Assembly (NCBI GenBank): GCA_937888775.1
Contig: CALAQT010000036.1
Coordinates: forward strand, 21,744 to 85,743
Direction: 5' to 3'
Length of the DNA: 64,000 nucleotides
DNA from: an uncultured Actinomycetes bacterium
GTDB taxonomy: Bacteria; Actinomycetota; Thermoleophilia; Solirubrobacterales; Solirubrobacteraceae
Shown here: piece after piece, positions 36,329 through 44,009 of the stretch
Numbering within the stretch: position 1 is the stretch's first letter
How the letters are laid out: each line of letters begins with the position of its first letter
Translations under genes and position numbers: made by a program
The notes under the pieces: generated by a model
The model's database searches: none
Told to the model about the DNA's origin: nothing
What the model saw: only the letters and a program-made list of their open reading frames with translations

Positions 36329-36381
36329 GAGTATGCAGATTCACGCATACTCGGAAAAACGCGCAACGAGCAGGGTTGCGC
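36329..36381. repeat. Two consecutive hairpins
   Basis: GAGTATGC (36329-36336) pairs with GCATACTC (36345-36352); then GCGCAAC (36361-36367) pairs with GTTGCGC (36375-36381). They begin 5 nt after the exonuclease stop and may act as a tandem terminator. Confidence 0.7.
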
Positions 36382-36454
36382 CTGACGGGCCGCTCGGAAG
36401 TCGGTACAACCGTGGAGTCCGTCCGAGCAACCCGTAAAGATGAATGAGAGGGGA

Positions 36455-36488
36455 GTTGCGCCGTGTAGCTGGCTGGCGCAGGCGCAAC
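36455..36488. repeat. GTTGCGCC inverted repeat
   Basis: GTTGCGCC (36455-36462) and GGCGCAAC (36481-36488), flanked by GGGGA and CCCCC that extend the stem. The same GCGCAAC/GTTGCGC word makes the hairpin 80 bp upstream, giving four copies in all. Confidence 0.7.
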
Positions 36489-36553
36489 CCCCCTCCCGAT
36501 TCGACCCCCGACCCCGTGCCAGTGAGACCGAGAGAACCCCGAATCTTCCCGAA

Positions 36554-36630
36554 GCTGATGCGTTTTGTCAAGGGTGCTGATGCGTTTGATCTTCATCCTT
36601 CACGAATCACGAAGGCAGCTTCACGAATCA
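36554..36630 (+). repeat. Two pairs of phased direct repeats (iteron-like)
   Basis: GCTGATGCGTTT at 36554 and 36576 (22 bp apart) is followed by TTCACGAATCA at 36599 and 36620 (21 bp apart). Spacing of two helical turns places protein contacts on one DNA face. Confidence 0.7.
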
Positions 36631-36691
36631 TGTCCACCCAGGGCGCCCCGGCATCCCCCGGGCGCCGCCGAGCCGGGGAGACACGCTGACG

Positions 36692-36943
36692 ATGGACGAG
36701 ATGGCGCCTCGCGCGGTCCCGGCGCCCCCGCCTCGCGCCAAGTGCGGCTGGTGCGAGGCGACCTCAGTGACGGATGTCATCACCATCAGCGGCAAGAAGC
36801 TCCGCAAGACCGCGCCAGTCTGTAACGAGCACGCGACGCGATTCGAGGACGCCGGTCAGATGACGACTCGGCTGGAGTTCGACCTCAAACAGGAACGTAG
36901 CGAAAGGAGCCGTCAGTGGAAAGCGCAACATCTGAGATATTGA
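36692..36943 (+). CDS. Small protein with Cys/His pair
   Basis: An 83-residue protein. CGWC at about 18-21 and CNEH at about 44-47 could form one zinc site; the C-terminal 30 residues are a charged helix (LEFDLKQERSERSRQW). It overlaps the start of the GroES-like gene by 28 nt. Function unknown. Confidence 0.5.
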   Translation: MDEMAPRAVPAPPPRAKCGWCEATSVTDVITISGKKLRKTAPVCNEHATRFEDAGQMTTRLEFDLKQERSERSRQWKAQHLRY

Positions 36944-37203
36944 GGGCTGCACGCGGGACCCTGATCGTTCAGCCATCGCTTGTGGATAACAGCGAAGGCC
37001 GGACAGCCAGTGGACTCTTCGTCGCTGGTGCCTTGGAGCGCAGCCCCGTCTATCGCGGCGTGATCCTCAGCGTAGGTGCGCACCTGGAGGAGCCACAGGC
37101 CGAGGAGGGCGCCGTGGTGCTCTACTCCCACTACGTCGAGCTGGGAGTCGGAAACGACGCCGTCCATCTCGTCGCCTCCCAGCACATCCTGGCGTTCGCG
37201 TGA
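36916..37203 (+). CDS. GroES-like co-chaperonin
   Basis: A 95-residue protein, the normal GroES length. The order of conserved parts fits Cpn10: a first strand GTLIVQPS, then TASGLFV where GroES has its mobile-loop TxSGIxLP, then YRGVILSVG, then GAVVLYSHYVE (GroES GDxVLYSKYxG), and HILAFA at the end (GroES DILAVL). Phages T4 and RB49 are known to carry such proteins to fold their capsid protein on host GroEL. GTG start inside the previous gene; the ribosome site is GAAAGGAG. It could help fold virion proteins here too. Confidence 0.6.
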   Translation: MESATSEILRAARGTLIVQPSLVDNSEGRTASGLFVAGALERSPVYRGVILSVGAHLEEPQAEEGAVVLYSHYVELGVGNDAVHLVASQHILAFA

Positions 37204-37913
37204 GCAAGGTTCGCTACGACATTGACGCAGATAGCGGGGTTCTCGTCGATCGTGACGGCAACGAACTCGGTCGTCTGGTATCTATTCGCCTCGATGTGGG
37301 GAAGGGGGGCAGGGGGGTTAGGGGCTCTTTCACGTTGGATCCTGCCGTAAAGAAGGACCAACCTAAAGGATCAACCACACAGAAGGATGGGGGTGTGGGG
37401 GAAACCGCGAGCGCGTCACGCCCAACGGCCACGCAGCTCGAACGAGAGGCGATCGATCGCCTCTGGGCCTACTGGATTGAGATCAGCGGCAAGGCGCGCA
37501 TGAAGCTCGATGCCAAACGCATCGGACACCTGCGCAACGCACTCCGACTCGGGTTCACCGAGGACGAGATCAAGCTCGCTCTGCTCGGCTTGACTCGCTC
37601 ACCGTTTCACAACGGCGAGAACGAACAGCACAAGAAGTACCTGGACATCCACTACGCGCTACGCGGCAAGGGCGACGAGTCAGACGACACGCGGATCGAG
37701 AAGGCGATGGTCTGGGCTGCGGTTCACGCACCGAACACTGTCTCGATTCCACAGTTCAAGGTTGAGCGCTACCTCGACGAGATGCGCTACACGGCTTCGC
37801 TACCGCACAGGCCGGAAGCAGGTCGCGCTCGGGAGGCGTACAAGGCAGTGACCGCCGCAGGCTTCAAGGTCATCATGCTGGACAAACCGCCCTGGGTTCG
37901 ATTGGAGAGATGA
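37200..37913 (+). CDS. Probable helicase loader / replication protein
   Basis: A 237-residue protein. The middle domain (about 80-165: AIDRLWAYWIEISGK, AKRIGHLRNALRLGFTEDEIKLAL, RSPFHNGENEQ) is the helical type often encoded directly upstream of phage DnaB helicases and thought to load them. N-terminal 35 residues form strands, then a disordered Lys/Gly/Ser linker. GTG start overlaps the GroES-like stop. Adjacent repeats at 36.5 kb may be its binding sites (inference). Confidence 0.5.
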   Translation: MSKVRYDIDADSGVLVDRDGNELGRLVSIRLDVGKGGRGVRGSFTLDPAVKKDQPKGSTTQKDGGVGETASASRPTATQLEREAIDRLWAYWIEISGKARMKLDAKRIGHLRNALRLGFTEDEIKLALLGLTRSPFHNGENEQHKKYLDIHYALRGKGDESDDTRIEKAMVWAAVHAPNTVSIPQFKVERYLDEMRYTASLPHRPEAGRAREAYKAVTAAGFKVIMLDKPPWVRLER

Positions 37914-38104
37914 TGAAGACACGCCTCATGCTCACCCTCCTAAGCCTCGTTGCATGGTGCTCGGCGTTCGAGCTTTACCGCAAGGCCAGGCGACAGGTCC
38001 GCGAAGCTCACAGAGAACTACGGCTTGCCGTGATGCGTAACGACGAGACGCTCAACGATCAGCGCAATCTCACAGCTCGCTTTCAGGAGCTTCACGTTGA
38101 CTGA
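37910..38104 (+). CDS. Small protein with one N-terminal membrane helix
   Basis: A 64-residue protein. Residues 5-22 (RLMLTLLSLVAWCSAFEL) are hydrophobic; the remainder is a charged helix. Probably a bitopic inner-membrane protein. ATGA overlap with the loader and overlap with the helicase TTG. Rz-like or membrane-tether roles are possible but unsupported. Confidence 0.5.
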   Translation: MMKTRLMLTLLSLVAWCSAFELYRKARRQVREAHRELRLAVMRNDETLNDQRNLTARFQELHVD

Positions 38105-39464
38105 TACGCAGCAGCGTCCTGCGCAGGCTTCACAGCGTGCAGAGGAGTCAGTGGTCGGCGCGTTGATGAGAAGTGAAGAGGCAAGGATCGAGGTCATCGG
38201 TCTCGGGTTGGACGCTGAGCAGTTCCACTACCGGCCGTACAAACTGGCTTTCGAGGAGGTAGTGGAGCGTTATTACGCGGATGATCCGATTGATCCACTG
38301 ACGATTGCAGAAGCGATCGCGCCAAGAGCCGCGGAGATGTGGAGTATCTCCGAGCGAGAGGCAGTGGATAAGTTCGTCGCCCTCAGCGCGCAGGTGTTCG
38401 AGGGTTCACCGGCTGACCACGTGAAGATCATCAAGCATCACGCCGACCTGCAAGCGCTTATCGGGATCGCAGCCAACGCACTACATGAGGCGTCTTATCA
38501 GGAGCGCTCACCCGAGGAGATCGCGGGAGTCCTCAGCACTGAGGCAGCGAAGATCGTCACGGGTGCGTTGACGCACTCAGAGAGCCATAGCTTTGGCGAA
38601 CTGGGGCGGCGTTGGACACGTCAGAAGCAGGAGGAGATTGCGGCTCGCGCCGCTGGCGTTGAACTTGGCGCTCGCTATGGCATCGCTGCGATCGATCAGT
38701 ATGTCAAGGGACATCGGCCGAGCGAGCTATTCATCCTGGGTGGTGACGCGGGTATCGGTAAGAGCGCGCTGGCTTGGGCGATGGGTCGCAACTTCGCGCT
38801 TAGTCAGATGAAGCAGGCGCCTGAGCGGCGCATCGGCACGTTGATCCTCTCGCTGGAGATGGGTGAGGAGCCCAGCTCGTCGCGCTTCGCACAGATGGAG
38901 GCTAGATTCCCCGGCGAGAAGCTGCGCGAAGGTGACCTGACTAGGGCAGAGCTGACAGCCATCGCTGCGAAGTGGGCCGCGCATCGCGAGCTACCACTAT
39001 GGGTGAACCACTCGGGTGAGTTGCGCGAGTCACAGCTCAAGGCGATCGTCGTCGATCACGTGCGCCGTCACAATGTCGGTGTGGTCATCATCGACCACTT
39101 CCGCTTCATCACCACCGACGAGCGCTTTCGAGACAAGAACGATGCTGATGAGCAGATAGTCAAGTTCTTGAAAGCCAACCTGGCTAAGGATCTCAACCTG
39201 GCGGTCACTTGCCTGGCGCATACACGCGACATCGAGGTAGGTCGGCGGCCAACGATGAATGACCTGCGGGGAAACAAGATGATCTCAGCGTTCGCTGACC
39301 TCGTTGCCTTCCCATACAGCCCGTGGCGTGCCTCAAGTGTGCATGAGCGGGAGCGAGACCTGGTCGCTCGTGAGGACTTCGAGCTGATCTGGGCGAAGGT
39401 TCGTCAAGGCGCCGAGGGCGTGGGCGAACTGTATATGGACTTGTCAACACAGACCGTTCGCTAA
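38097..39464 (+). CDS. DnaB-like replicative helicase
   Basis: A 455-residue protein, the usual DnaB length. N-terminal helical domain (AEESVVGALM, QFHYRPYKLAFEEV), then the RecA-like motor with Walker A GGDAGIGKSALA (about 214-225), LILSLEM, Walker B VGVVIIDHFRF (about 326-336), and NDLRGNKMISAFADLVAFPY near the end where DnaB has LRxSGxIExxADxV. It unwinds DNA at the fork. TTG start overlaps the upstream gene. Confidence 0.85.
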   Translation: MTDTQQRPAQASQRAEESVVGALMRSEEARIEVIGLGLDAEQFHYRPYKLAFEEVVERYYADDPIDPLTIAEAIAPRAAEMWSISEREAVDKFVALSAQVFEGSPADHVKIIKHHADLQALIGIAANALHEASYQERSPEEIAGVLSTEAAKIVTGALTHSESHSFGELGRRWTRQKQEEIAARAAGVELGARYGIAAIDQYVKGHRPSELFILGGDAGIGKSALAWAMGRNFALSQMKQAPERRIGTLILSLEMGEEPSSSRFAQMEARFPGEKLREGDLTRAELTAIAAKWAAHRELPLWVNHSGELRESQLKAIVVDHVRRHNVGVVIIDHFRFITTDERFRDKNDADEQIVKFLKANLAKDLNLAVTCLAHTRDIEVGRRPTMNDLRGNKMISAFADLVAFPYSPWRASSVHERERDLVAREDFELIWAKVRQGAEGVGELYMDLSTQTVR

Positions 39465-39491
39465 CGGCCGGTCACCACAAAGGAGCACAGC

Positions 39492-40247
39492 ATGGAAGGT
39501 TCAGCCATCAACGCACCACACCCCGACGCGGCCAAGGACGCTGCGGCGTTCTTCGACGCCGACGAGGAGGGGACCTCGTCTCCGGATCCCGATCCCGGTG
39601 ACTTCAACCCCGAGACGGGTGACTTCTCCGGGTCGGCCAGCGACACGCGCAGTGACGCGGATCGCGCCGAGGACGCCTACCAGTACAAGTCGGGTCACGG
39701 CGAGCCGATCAGCGTCGAGGAAGAGGCGCAGCATGAGGCGTGGATCGCAGCCCAGGTTGCCGAGCCCGAGCTGAGCGAGCCCGAGAAGCAGCAGGCAGAA
39801 CTGCGAGCGATCGCTGAGCGGGAAGCGGCAGCAGCTCAGGCCGCCGCACCGGCCGCCGAGGCGTCCCCTCCTTCTGCACCCGAGAGTGCCGGTGGTACTC
39901 CTGGCACGGGTGCCGCTGCGAATGGTGGGGGAGACGACGCGGGTAAGCAGAGCGGCGCACTGGAGCGCGAGTACATCGTCTTCCAGCGCGTCCCGCTGAC
40001 CGAGCGCATCCTCAAGTCCCTGCTCAAGCAGATCGAGGACGGCAACGCCCCCGAGCCGCGCGTCGCCTACCTGGAGCTGTCGCGTCGTACCACGCGCAAC
40101 GACAAGCAGGCGGTCGCTCAGACCTACGGGGAGCACAAGTCCGCGCTTGGGGACAAGTGCGAGCTGGCCGCGGTCTCGTCGCGCTCGTTCAAGGTCCGTA
40201 AGGTCGCGCCCCGTCAGGTGGTGACCTCGGACATCTCGATCTCCTAG
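39492..40247 (+). CDS. Acidic-linker protein with a small C-terminal domain
   Basis: A 251-residue protein. Residues 1-155 are Asp/Glu/Ala/Pro/Gly-rich and likely disordered. Residues about 160-251 (EREYIVFQRVPLTERILKSL, YLELSRRTTRNDKQAVAQTYGEHK) look folded, helix plus strands. Own ribosome site AAGGAG and followed by a terminator, so it may be made in quantity. Function unknown. Confidence 0.55.
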   Translation: MEGSAINAPHPDAAKDAAAFFDADEEGTSSPDPDPGDFNPETGDFSGSASDTRSDADRAEDAYQYKSGHGEPISVEEEAQHEAWIAAQVAEPELSEPEKQQAELRAIAEREAAAAQAAAPAAEASPPSAPESAGGTPGTGAAANGGGDDAGKQSGALEREYIVFQRVPLTERILKSLLKQIEDGNAPEPRVAYLELSRRTTRNDKQAVAQTYGEHKSALGDKCELAAVSSRSFKVRKVAPRQVVTSDISIS

Positions 40248-40256
40248 GGAGTGAAG

Positions 40257-40298
40257 GGCCGGGACGTGCGTGTACTGGGCTGGCGGCACGTTCCGGCC
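40257..40298 (+). terminator. 13-bp hairpin terminator
   Basis: GGCCGGGACGTGC (40257-40269) pairs with GCACGTTCCGGCC (40286-40298), one G-T pair. Followed by a T-containing tandem repeat, TAGTTCTC twice (40301-40316). Confidence 0.75.
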
Positions 40299-40332
40299 TC
40301 TAGTTCTCTAGTTCTCTAGATCAGGAGGAGAT

Positions 40333-40524
40333 ATGAAACTCAAGATCGACAGCGACGGCACGCCAAACGGCACGAAGGTGATGACCGAGGACGGGACAGT
40401 GCTCTCTGGAGTGACGTTTGTGCAGTGGTCCCTCGCCGTGGGGCACAAGGCCACGGCGACGATCGTCGTGCGCGAAGTGCCGGTGCAGCTTCGTGGCGAA
40501 GCTATCTCAATCGGGAGGAGCTGA
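40333..40524 (+). CDS. Small beta-rich hypothetical protein
   Basis: A 63-residue protein with a GGAGG site. Strand pattern (KLKIDSDG, TKVMTEDGTVLSGV, KATATIVVREVPVQL) suggests a small beta barrel. First gene of the modification cluster. Confidence 0.5.
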   Translation: MKLKIDSDGTPNGTKVMTEDGTVLSGVTFVQWSLAVGHKATATIVVREVPVQLRGEAISIGRS

Positions 40525-40526
40525 AC

Positions 40527-41198
40527 ATGGAGTGGTCATACGAGGCATGGGCCTCGGGTGAGCCCTATAACTGGGGTGGAGCATTACGTGGATCGAGCAA
40601 GTACGACGCGATCGACTTCCACGTCGACCTCGGCTGCGGGACCGTGAAGAAGGGACGCATCGGGATCGATCACCGTCAGGCACCGGGGGTCAACATCATC
40701 ATGGACCTGAGCAATGGACAGATTCACGGCATGGCCACACGGCCTGGTGATAATGCCAATTACCAGAGCTACCACGCCCACGGCTTCGCCAACGAGAGAT
40801 GGCTGCCGTTCGAGGACGGCACGATTGAGTCGATCATCAGCCACCACTGCCTCGAACACATAGGCGACGGCTTCCTGACATTGATCGATGAGGTCTACCG
40901 GGTGTTGAAACCGGGCGGCATCTTCCGGCCGATCACTCCTCTCTTCCCCAGCCGGACAGCGGTGGAGGACCCTGACCATCGCCGGTACTTCATGGAGAAG
41001 ACCTGGGACTGCTTCTGCGGTGGCCTGGGTAATGCCGATCACCCGACCGGCTGCTGGCTGGACTCGTTCTCGGTGCCCTACACGTCGGCTCGGTTTGAGC
41101 TGCTCGACAAGGACATAACTCCTCCAGTGCAGCGCGACGAGGAGTGGGGTCCGAACGACGCCCGCGAGATCCGCGTGGCGCTGAGGGCTGTGAAATGA
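40527..41198 (+). CDS. Class I SAM-dependent methyltransferase
   Basis: A 223-residue protein. VDLGCGTVKKGRIGIDHR (about 31-48) is motif I plus the acidic end of strand 2, LPFEDGTIESIISHHCLEHI is the motif around strand 4, and YRVLKPGGIFRPITP is the usual post-motif strand. The fold matches small-molecule or sugar methyltransferases (Methyltransf_11 type) more than DNA methylases: there is no NPPY or PCQ motif. It precedes three glycosyltransferases, so a glycan or nucleotide-sugar substrate is likely (inference). Confidence 0.7.
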   Translation: MEWSYEAWASGEPYNWGGALRGSSKYDAIDFHVDLGCGTVKKGRIGIDHRQAPGVNIIMDLSNGQIHGMATRPGDNANYQSYHAHGFANERWLPFEDGTIESIISHHCLEHIGDGFLTLIDEVYRVLKPGGIFRPITPLFPSRTAVEDPDHRRYFMEKTWDCFCGGLGNADHPTGCWLDSFSVPYTSARFELLDKDITPPVQRDEEWGPNDAREIRVALRAVK

Positions 41199-41740
41199 CC
41201 GACCATCGGTGGATAGGACCGTGGCAGGTGCGCGTTTGTCCCGAGCACGGTCTAGTCGAAAGTCACTCATCCGGCTTCTGCTCGATGTACCTCGGCGGTG
41301 CGAACGGCTGGTGCGGACGTATGTTGAGCGAGCCGTTCACGGTTACGCGCGCCCCGACAGCGGCAGACCTCGACGGCGCCGGTCAGGCACGCATCACGGA
41401 CCCCGCGACGGCGAGGGCTGCGGGAGCAATCAAGATCACCCGAGGCTCGCAGCGTTGGAAGGTGCTGGAGGCGGTCAAACAGGTAGGCGTATACGGCGCA
41501 ACATCGCACGAGCTTGAAGAGCAGACGGGTATTCGCTACGCCTCGTTGACCCCCAGGATCGGAGAACTCAAACGCGGCGGCTACATCAAGGCGACGGACA
41601 GGACGCGCACCGGACGCTATGGCGTCGAACAGGAAGTCCTGGTCGTGAGTGGAGTGGGGATGCAGTGGCCCGAGCGCGTGGACGATGATGATGACGAGTC
41701 GGAGCCGTGGGAGAACCCCGACGTGCTGTTCGAGGACTAA
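41195..41740 (+). CDS. Winged-helix DNA-binding protein with N-terminal Cys motif
   Basis: A 181-residue protein. C12, C26 and C36 in the first 40 residues may bind zinc. Residues about 80-135 (SQRWKVLEAVKQVGVYGATSHELEEQ, TGIRYASLTPRIGELKRGGYI, read in parts) are a winged helix-turn-helix of the type that repeats YASLTPRIxEL as recognition helix. C-terminal 25 residues are very acidic. A transcription regulator is the natural reading. ATGA overlap with the methyltransferase. Confidence 0.6.
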   Translation: MTDHRWIGPWQVRVCPEHGLVESHSSGFCSMYLGGANGWCGRMLSEPFTVTRAPTAADLDGAGQARITDPATARAAGAIKITRGSQRWKVLEAVKQVGVYGATSHELEEQTGIRYASLTPRIGELKRGGYIKATDRTRTGRYGVEQEVLVVSGVGMQWPERVDDDDDESEPWENPDVLFED

Positions 41741-41953
41741 ATGAAACGTCCAGTCATCACGAAGGGTCGGAAGCACGGTCGTGTGGCTGTGCGGCTGCGG
41801 ATGTTGACCTACGCTGACCACGCCAGGATCCACAACTGGCCCGACCCGGCGATGGTGCCGACCGTGGCGCTGCGGCGCTGCGAACAGGCAGAGACGATCA
41901 GCGAAGTGCGAGCGATCGTTGGCCAGTTCCTTCGACCCCGAGCGGTGACATGA
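41741..41953 (+). CDS. Small basic hypothetical protein
   Basis: A 70-residue, Arg-rich protein that starts directly after the previous stop and overlaps the next gene by 4 nt. No motif seen. Confidence 0.45.
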   Translation: MKRPVITKGRKHGRVAVRLRMLTYADHARIHNWPDPAMVPTVALRRCEQAETISEVRAIVGQFLRPRAVT

Positions 41954-42294
41954 GAGAACTACATTCCGATGAGGAGTACAGAGACGTGACCTTAGATAGG
42001 GCTCGTAAGGCATACTCGTTGGCCGTCAAGCTGCCGGTGGTCGAGCCCGCGGGCCACGAGAAGAAGGCTGAGCTGATCGAGATCCTGACCATCCTAGGCA
42101 AGCGCGCCAAGCAGCTCATCGAGGACATCGTCGAGCGCGAGGAGGAGATTGAGAAGCTGGAGCTGGAGCTGGAGGAGGCGACGCCCGTGGCTGGTGAATT
42201 GAGTGCGTTCATCCAGATGGTCTACGACATGGACCGCAGACTCATCACCCCCCGAGAACTCATCGACAACGTGAAGGCGAGTCACGACGAATGA
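41950..42294 (+). CDS. Coiled-coil protein
   Basis: A 114-residue protein with a long Glu/Leu/Ile heptad stretch at about 35-80 (EDIVEREEEIEKLELELEE). Likely oligomeric. ATGA overlaps on both sides tie it to the glycosyltransferase operon. Confidence 0.55.
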   Translation: MRELHSDEEYRDVTLDRARKAYSLAVKLPVVEPAGHEKKAELIEILTILGKRAKQLIEDIVEREEEIEKLELELEEATPVAGELSAFIQMVYDMDRRLITPRELIDNVKASHDE

Positions 42295-43040
42295 CCTACC
42301 TGGCAGCCGTAGCTATCGTGCAGAACGAGGCGCTGTACCTGGAGGAGTGGATGGCTTATCACCGAGCGATCGGTGTTGAGGAGTTCCATCTTTACGACAA
42401 CGAGTCGACTGATAACACGTGGAGGGTGGCCCGTGACCTCGGCGCCATTACCTATCACTGGCCTGGTCGCCGTGTGCAGCTCGCTGCGCACCATCACGCG
42501 CTGAGCACCCTTATAGACCGGACCCAGTGGATCGCGTTCATCGACCCCGACGAGTTCCTGTTCACGGACGTACAGCGCTCGATCCCTGACCTGCTATCCA
42601 ACTACGAGGCCTACGGCGCGCTTGCCGCGTGCTGGGCATGCTTCGGGACCTCCGGTGTGGAGGAGCGTCCCACGTCGGCGCTGCGCACGTTCACCCATCG
42701 GGCTGCACAGGGAGCCGAGATGAACCTCCACGTCAAGAGCATCGTCCAGCCTCGCTTAGTGCGAGCGCACACACCCAAGGACCCGCACCACTTCCTCCAA
42801 TGCGTGACCGTCGACACAAAACGACGACAGGTCGTCGGCCCGTTTCACCAGGAGCCTCCTTCTTGGGAAGACTTGCGCATCAACCACTACGTCTCACGCT
42901 CGGTCAGTGAAGCGAGGGAGAAGATGCGTACACCGCGCGCCGACAACGGCGAGTTGCGGGCGGTAGACCTCACGGCCGAGTGGCTCAACAACGTCGAGGA
43001 CACGTCGATGATCGAGCGACTGGACGGGCTAGGTGTCTAA
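42291..43040 (+). CDS. Glycosyltransferase, GT92-like
   Basis: A 249-residue protein. VAIVQNEALYLEEWMAYH, then GVEEFHLYDNESTDNT and IAFIDPDEFLF (acidic metal-binding motif) are the hallmark order of GT92/DUF23 enzymes. A helical tail follows. It moves a sugar, often galactose, to a glycan. Acceptor unknown. Confidence 0.75.
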   Translation: MTYLAAVAIVQNEALYLEEWMAYHRAIGVEEFHLYDNESTDNTWRVARDLGAITYHWPGRRVQLAAHHHALSTLIDRTQWIAFIDPDEFLFTDVQRSIPDLLSNYEAYGALAACWACFGTSGVEERPTSALRTFTHRAAQGAEMNLHVKSIVQPRLVRAHTPKDPHHFLQCVTVDTKRRQVVGPFHQEPPSWEDLRINHYVSRSVSEAREKMRTPRADNGELRAVDLTAEWLNNVEDTSMIERLDGLGV

Positions 43041-43836
43041 ACCACTCGCCATCATCCCCACCTATGTCCGCGAATCACGTGACGTGACCATGTTCACCAA
43101 GACTCTGACCTCGATGCGCGCGACGGCCGGGGATGACTGCGACATCATCGTCGTGGACGACGGCTCCCCCGCGCCTGACCTCATCAAGGCTCTGGGCCTA
43201 GCTTGCGAGGAGCACGGCGCCGAGTTCATCGACAAGGGTCGCAATGAGGGCTTCGCCATCACGGTCAACGTCGGCATGCGCCGCGCGCTCAACGAGGGGC
43301 GCGACGCGATCCTGGTCAACTCCGATGTCGAGTTTGGCCTCACGAAGGACTGGGTCGGCCTGATGCAGCGCCAGACCAACTCCGATGGTGAGGGCAAGGC
43401 GGCGGTGGTCGGCGCGCTACTGCTCTACGACAACGGTCTCATCCAGCACGCCGGGGTTTACTTCTCCTTCTTGACGCGCGACTTTAGTCACCGCTTTCAA
43501 TATGGACCTGGCAACCTGGCTGAGGCGCAACACGCTTGCGTCTGTCCGGTCACCGGCGCGCTCCAGTTCATCCGGCACTCCTGCCTGGAGGAGGTCGGTC
43601 TATACGACGAGTCCTTCAAGCTCGGTTGGGAGGACGTGGACTACTGCTGCCGGGTCTGGCTCTCGGGGCGCGAGTGCGTCTACCAGCCTGGGATCCGCGC
43701 GGTGCATCACGAGTCCTTCTTCCGTGGCCGCGCCGACGCTCGCATCAAGGAGTGGACGGAGTTCTCCTGGCGCCGATTCTGTGGTAAGTACGCCAACATC
43801 TCCTTTGCTGAGTTCGTTCCCAACATGCTCGCGTAA
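43033..43836 (+). CDS. Glycosyltransferase family 2
   Basis: A 267-residue protein. CDIIVVDDGSPAPD (GT2 motif), ILVNSDVEF in place of DxD, and GLYDESFKLGWEDVDYCCRVW (the ED of the catalytic region) are all present, as in rhamnosyl-type GT2. GTG start within the end of the GT92 gene. Confidence 0.8.
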   Translation: MSKPLAIIPTYVRESRDVTMFTKTLTSMRATAGDDCDIIVVDDGSPAPDLIKALGLACEEHGAEFIDKGRNEGFAITVNVGMRRALNEGRDAILVNSDVEFGLTKDWVGLMQRQTNSDGEGKAAVVGALLLYDNGLIQHAGVYFSFLTRDFSHRFQYGPGNLAEAQHACVCPVTGALQFIRHSCLEEVGLYDESFKLGWEDVDYCCRVWLSGRECVYQPGIRAVHHESFFRGRADARIKEWTEFSWRRFCGKYANISFAEFVPNMLA

Positions 43837-44009
43837 TGCACAAGCTCGAATGGAAGAAAGCGAAGCTCATGGGGCGCTATGTGAGGTCGGGAGGGACTCT
43901 GACCATCCCTAAGACAAGCGTGGAACGGCTGGTGCTCTGCGTCCGAATGCAACGACTAAAGACGGAGTTCCTCAAGAGAGAGGAGGCTAAGCATGCTCGA
44001 CCCCACTGA
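43836..44009 (+). CDS. Small basic protein between two glycosyltransferases
   Basis: A 57-residue Lys/Arg-rich protein (LEWKKAKLMGRYVR, ...RMQRLKTEFLKREEAK). ATG overlaps the GT2 stop (TAATG) and its last codons hold the ribosome site of the next gene (GAGAGGAGG). Likely real because of the tight coupling. Function unknown. Confidence 0.5.
   Translation: MHKLEWKKAKLMGRYVRSGGTLTIPKTSVERLVLCVRMQRLKTEFLKREEAKHARPH

Larger units (their letters stand above)
36325..36691. other. Repeat-rich gap, candidate replication origin or control region
   Basis: A 367-bp gap without a convincing gene, between the exonuclease and the replication genes. It holds two hairpins at its left edge, a GTTGCGCC inverted repeat, and two pairs of direct repeats spaced by two helical turns (listed separately). 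The right half contains AT-rich tracts (CGTTTTGTCAAGG, TTTGATCTTCATCC). Repeats in phase next to helicase-loader and DnaB genes are the usual look of an origin. Inferred, not shown. Confidence 0.45.

Noticed and set aside
40527..41198. DNA methyltransferase reading of the SAM enzyme
   Set aside because: None of the DNA-methylase catalytic motifs (NPPY, DPPY, PCQ) is present, and the neighbours are sugar enzymes.
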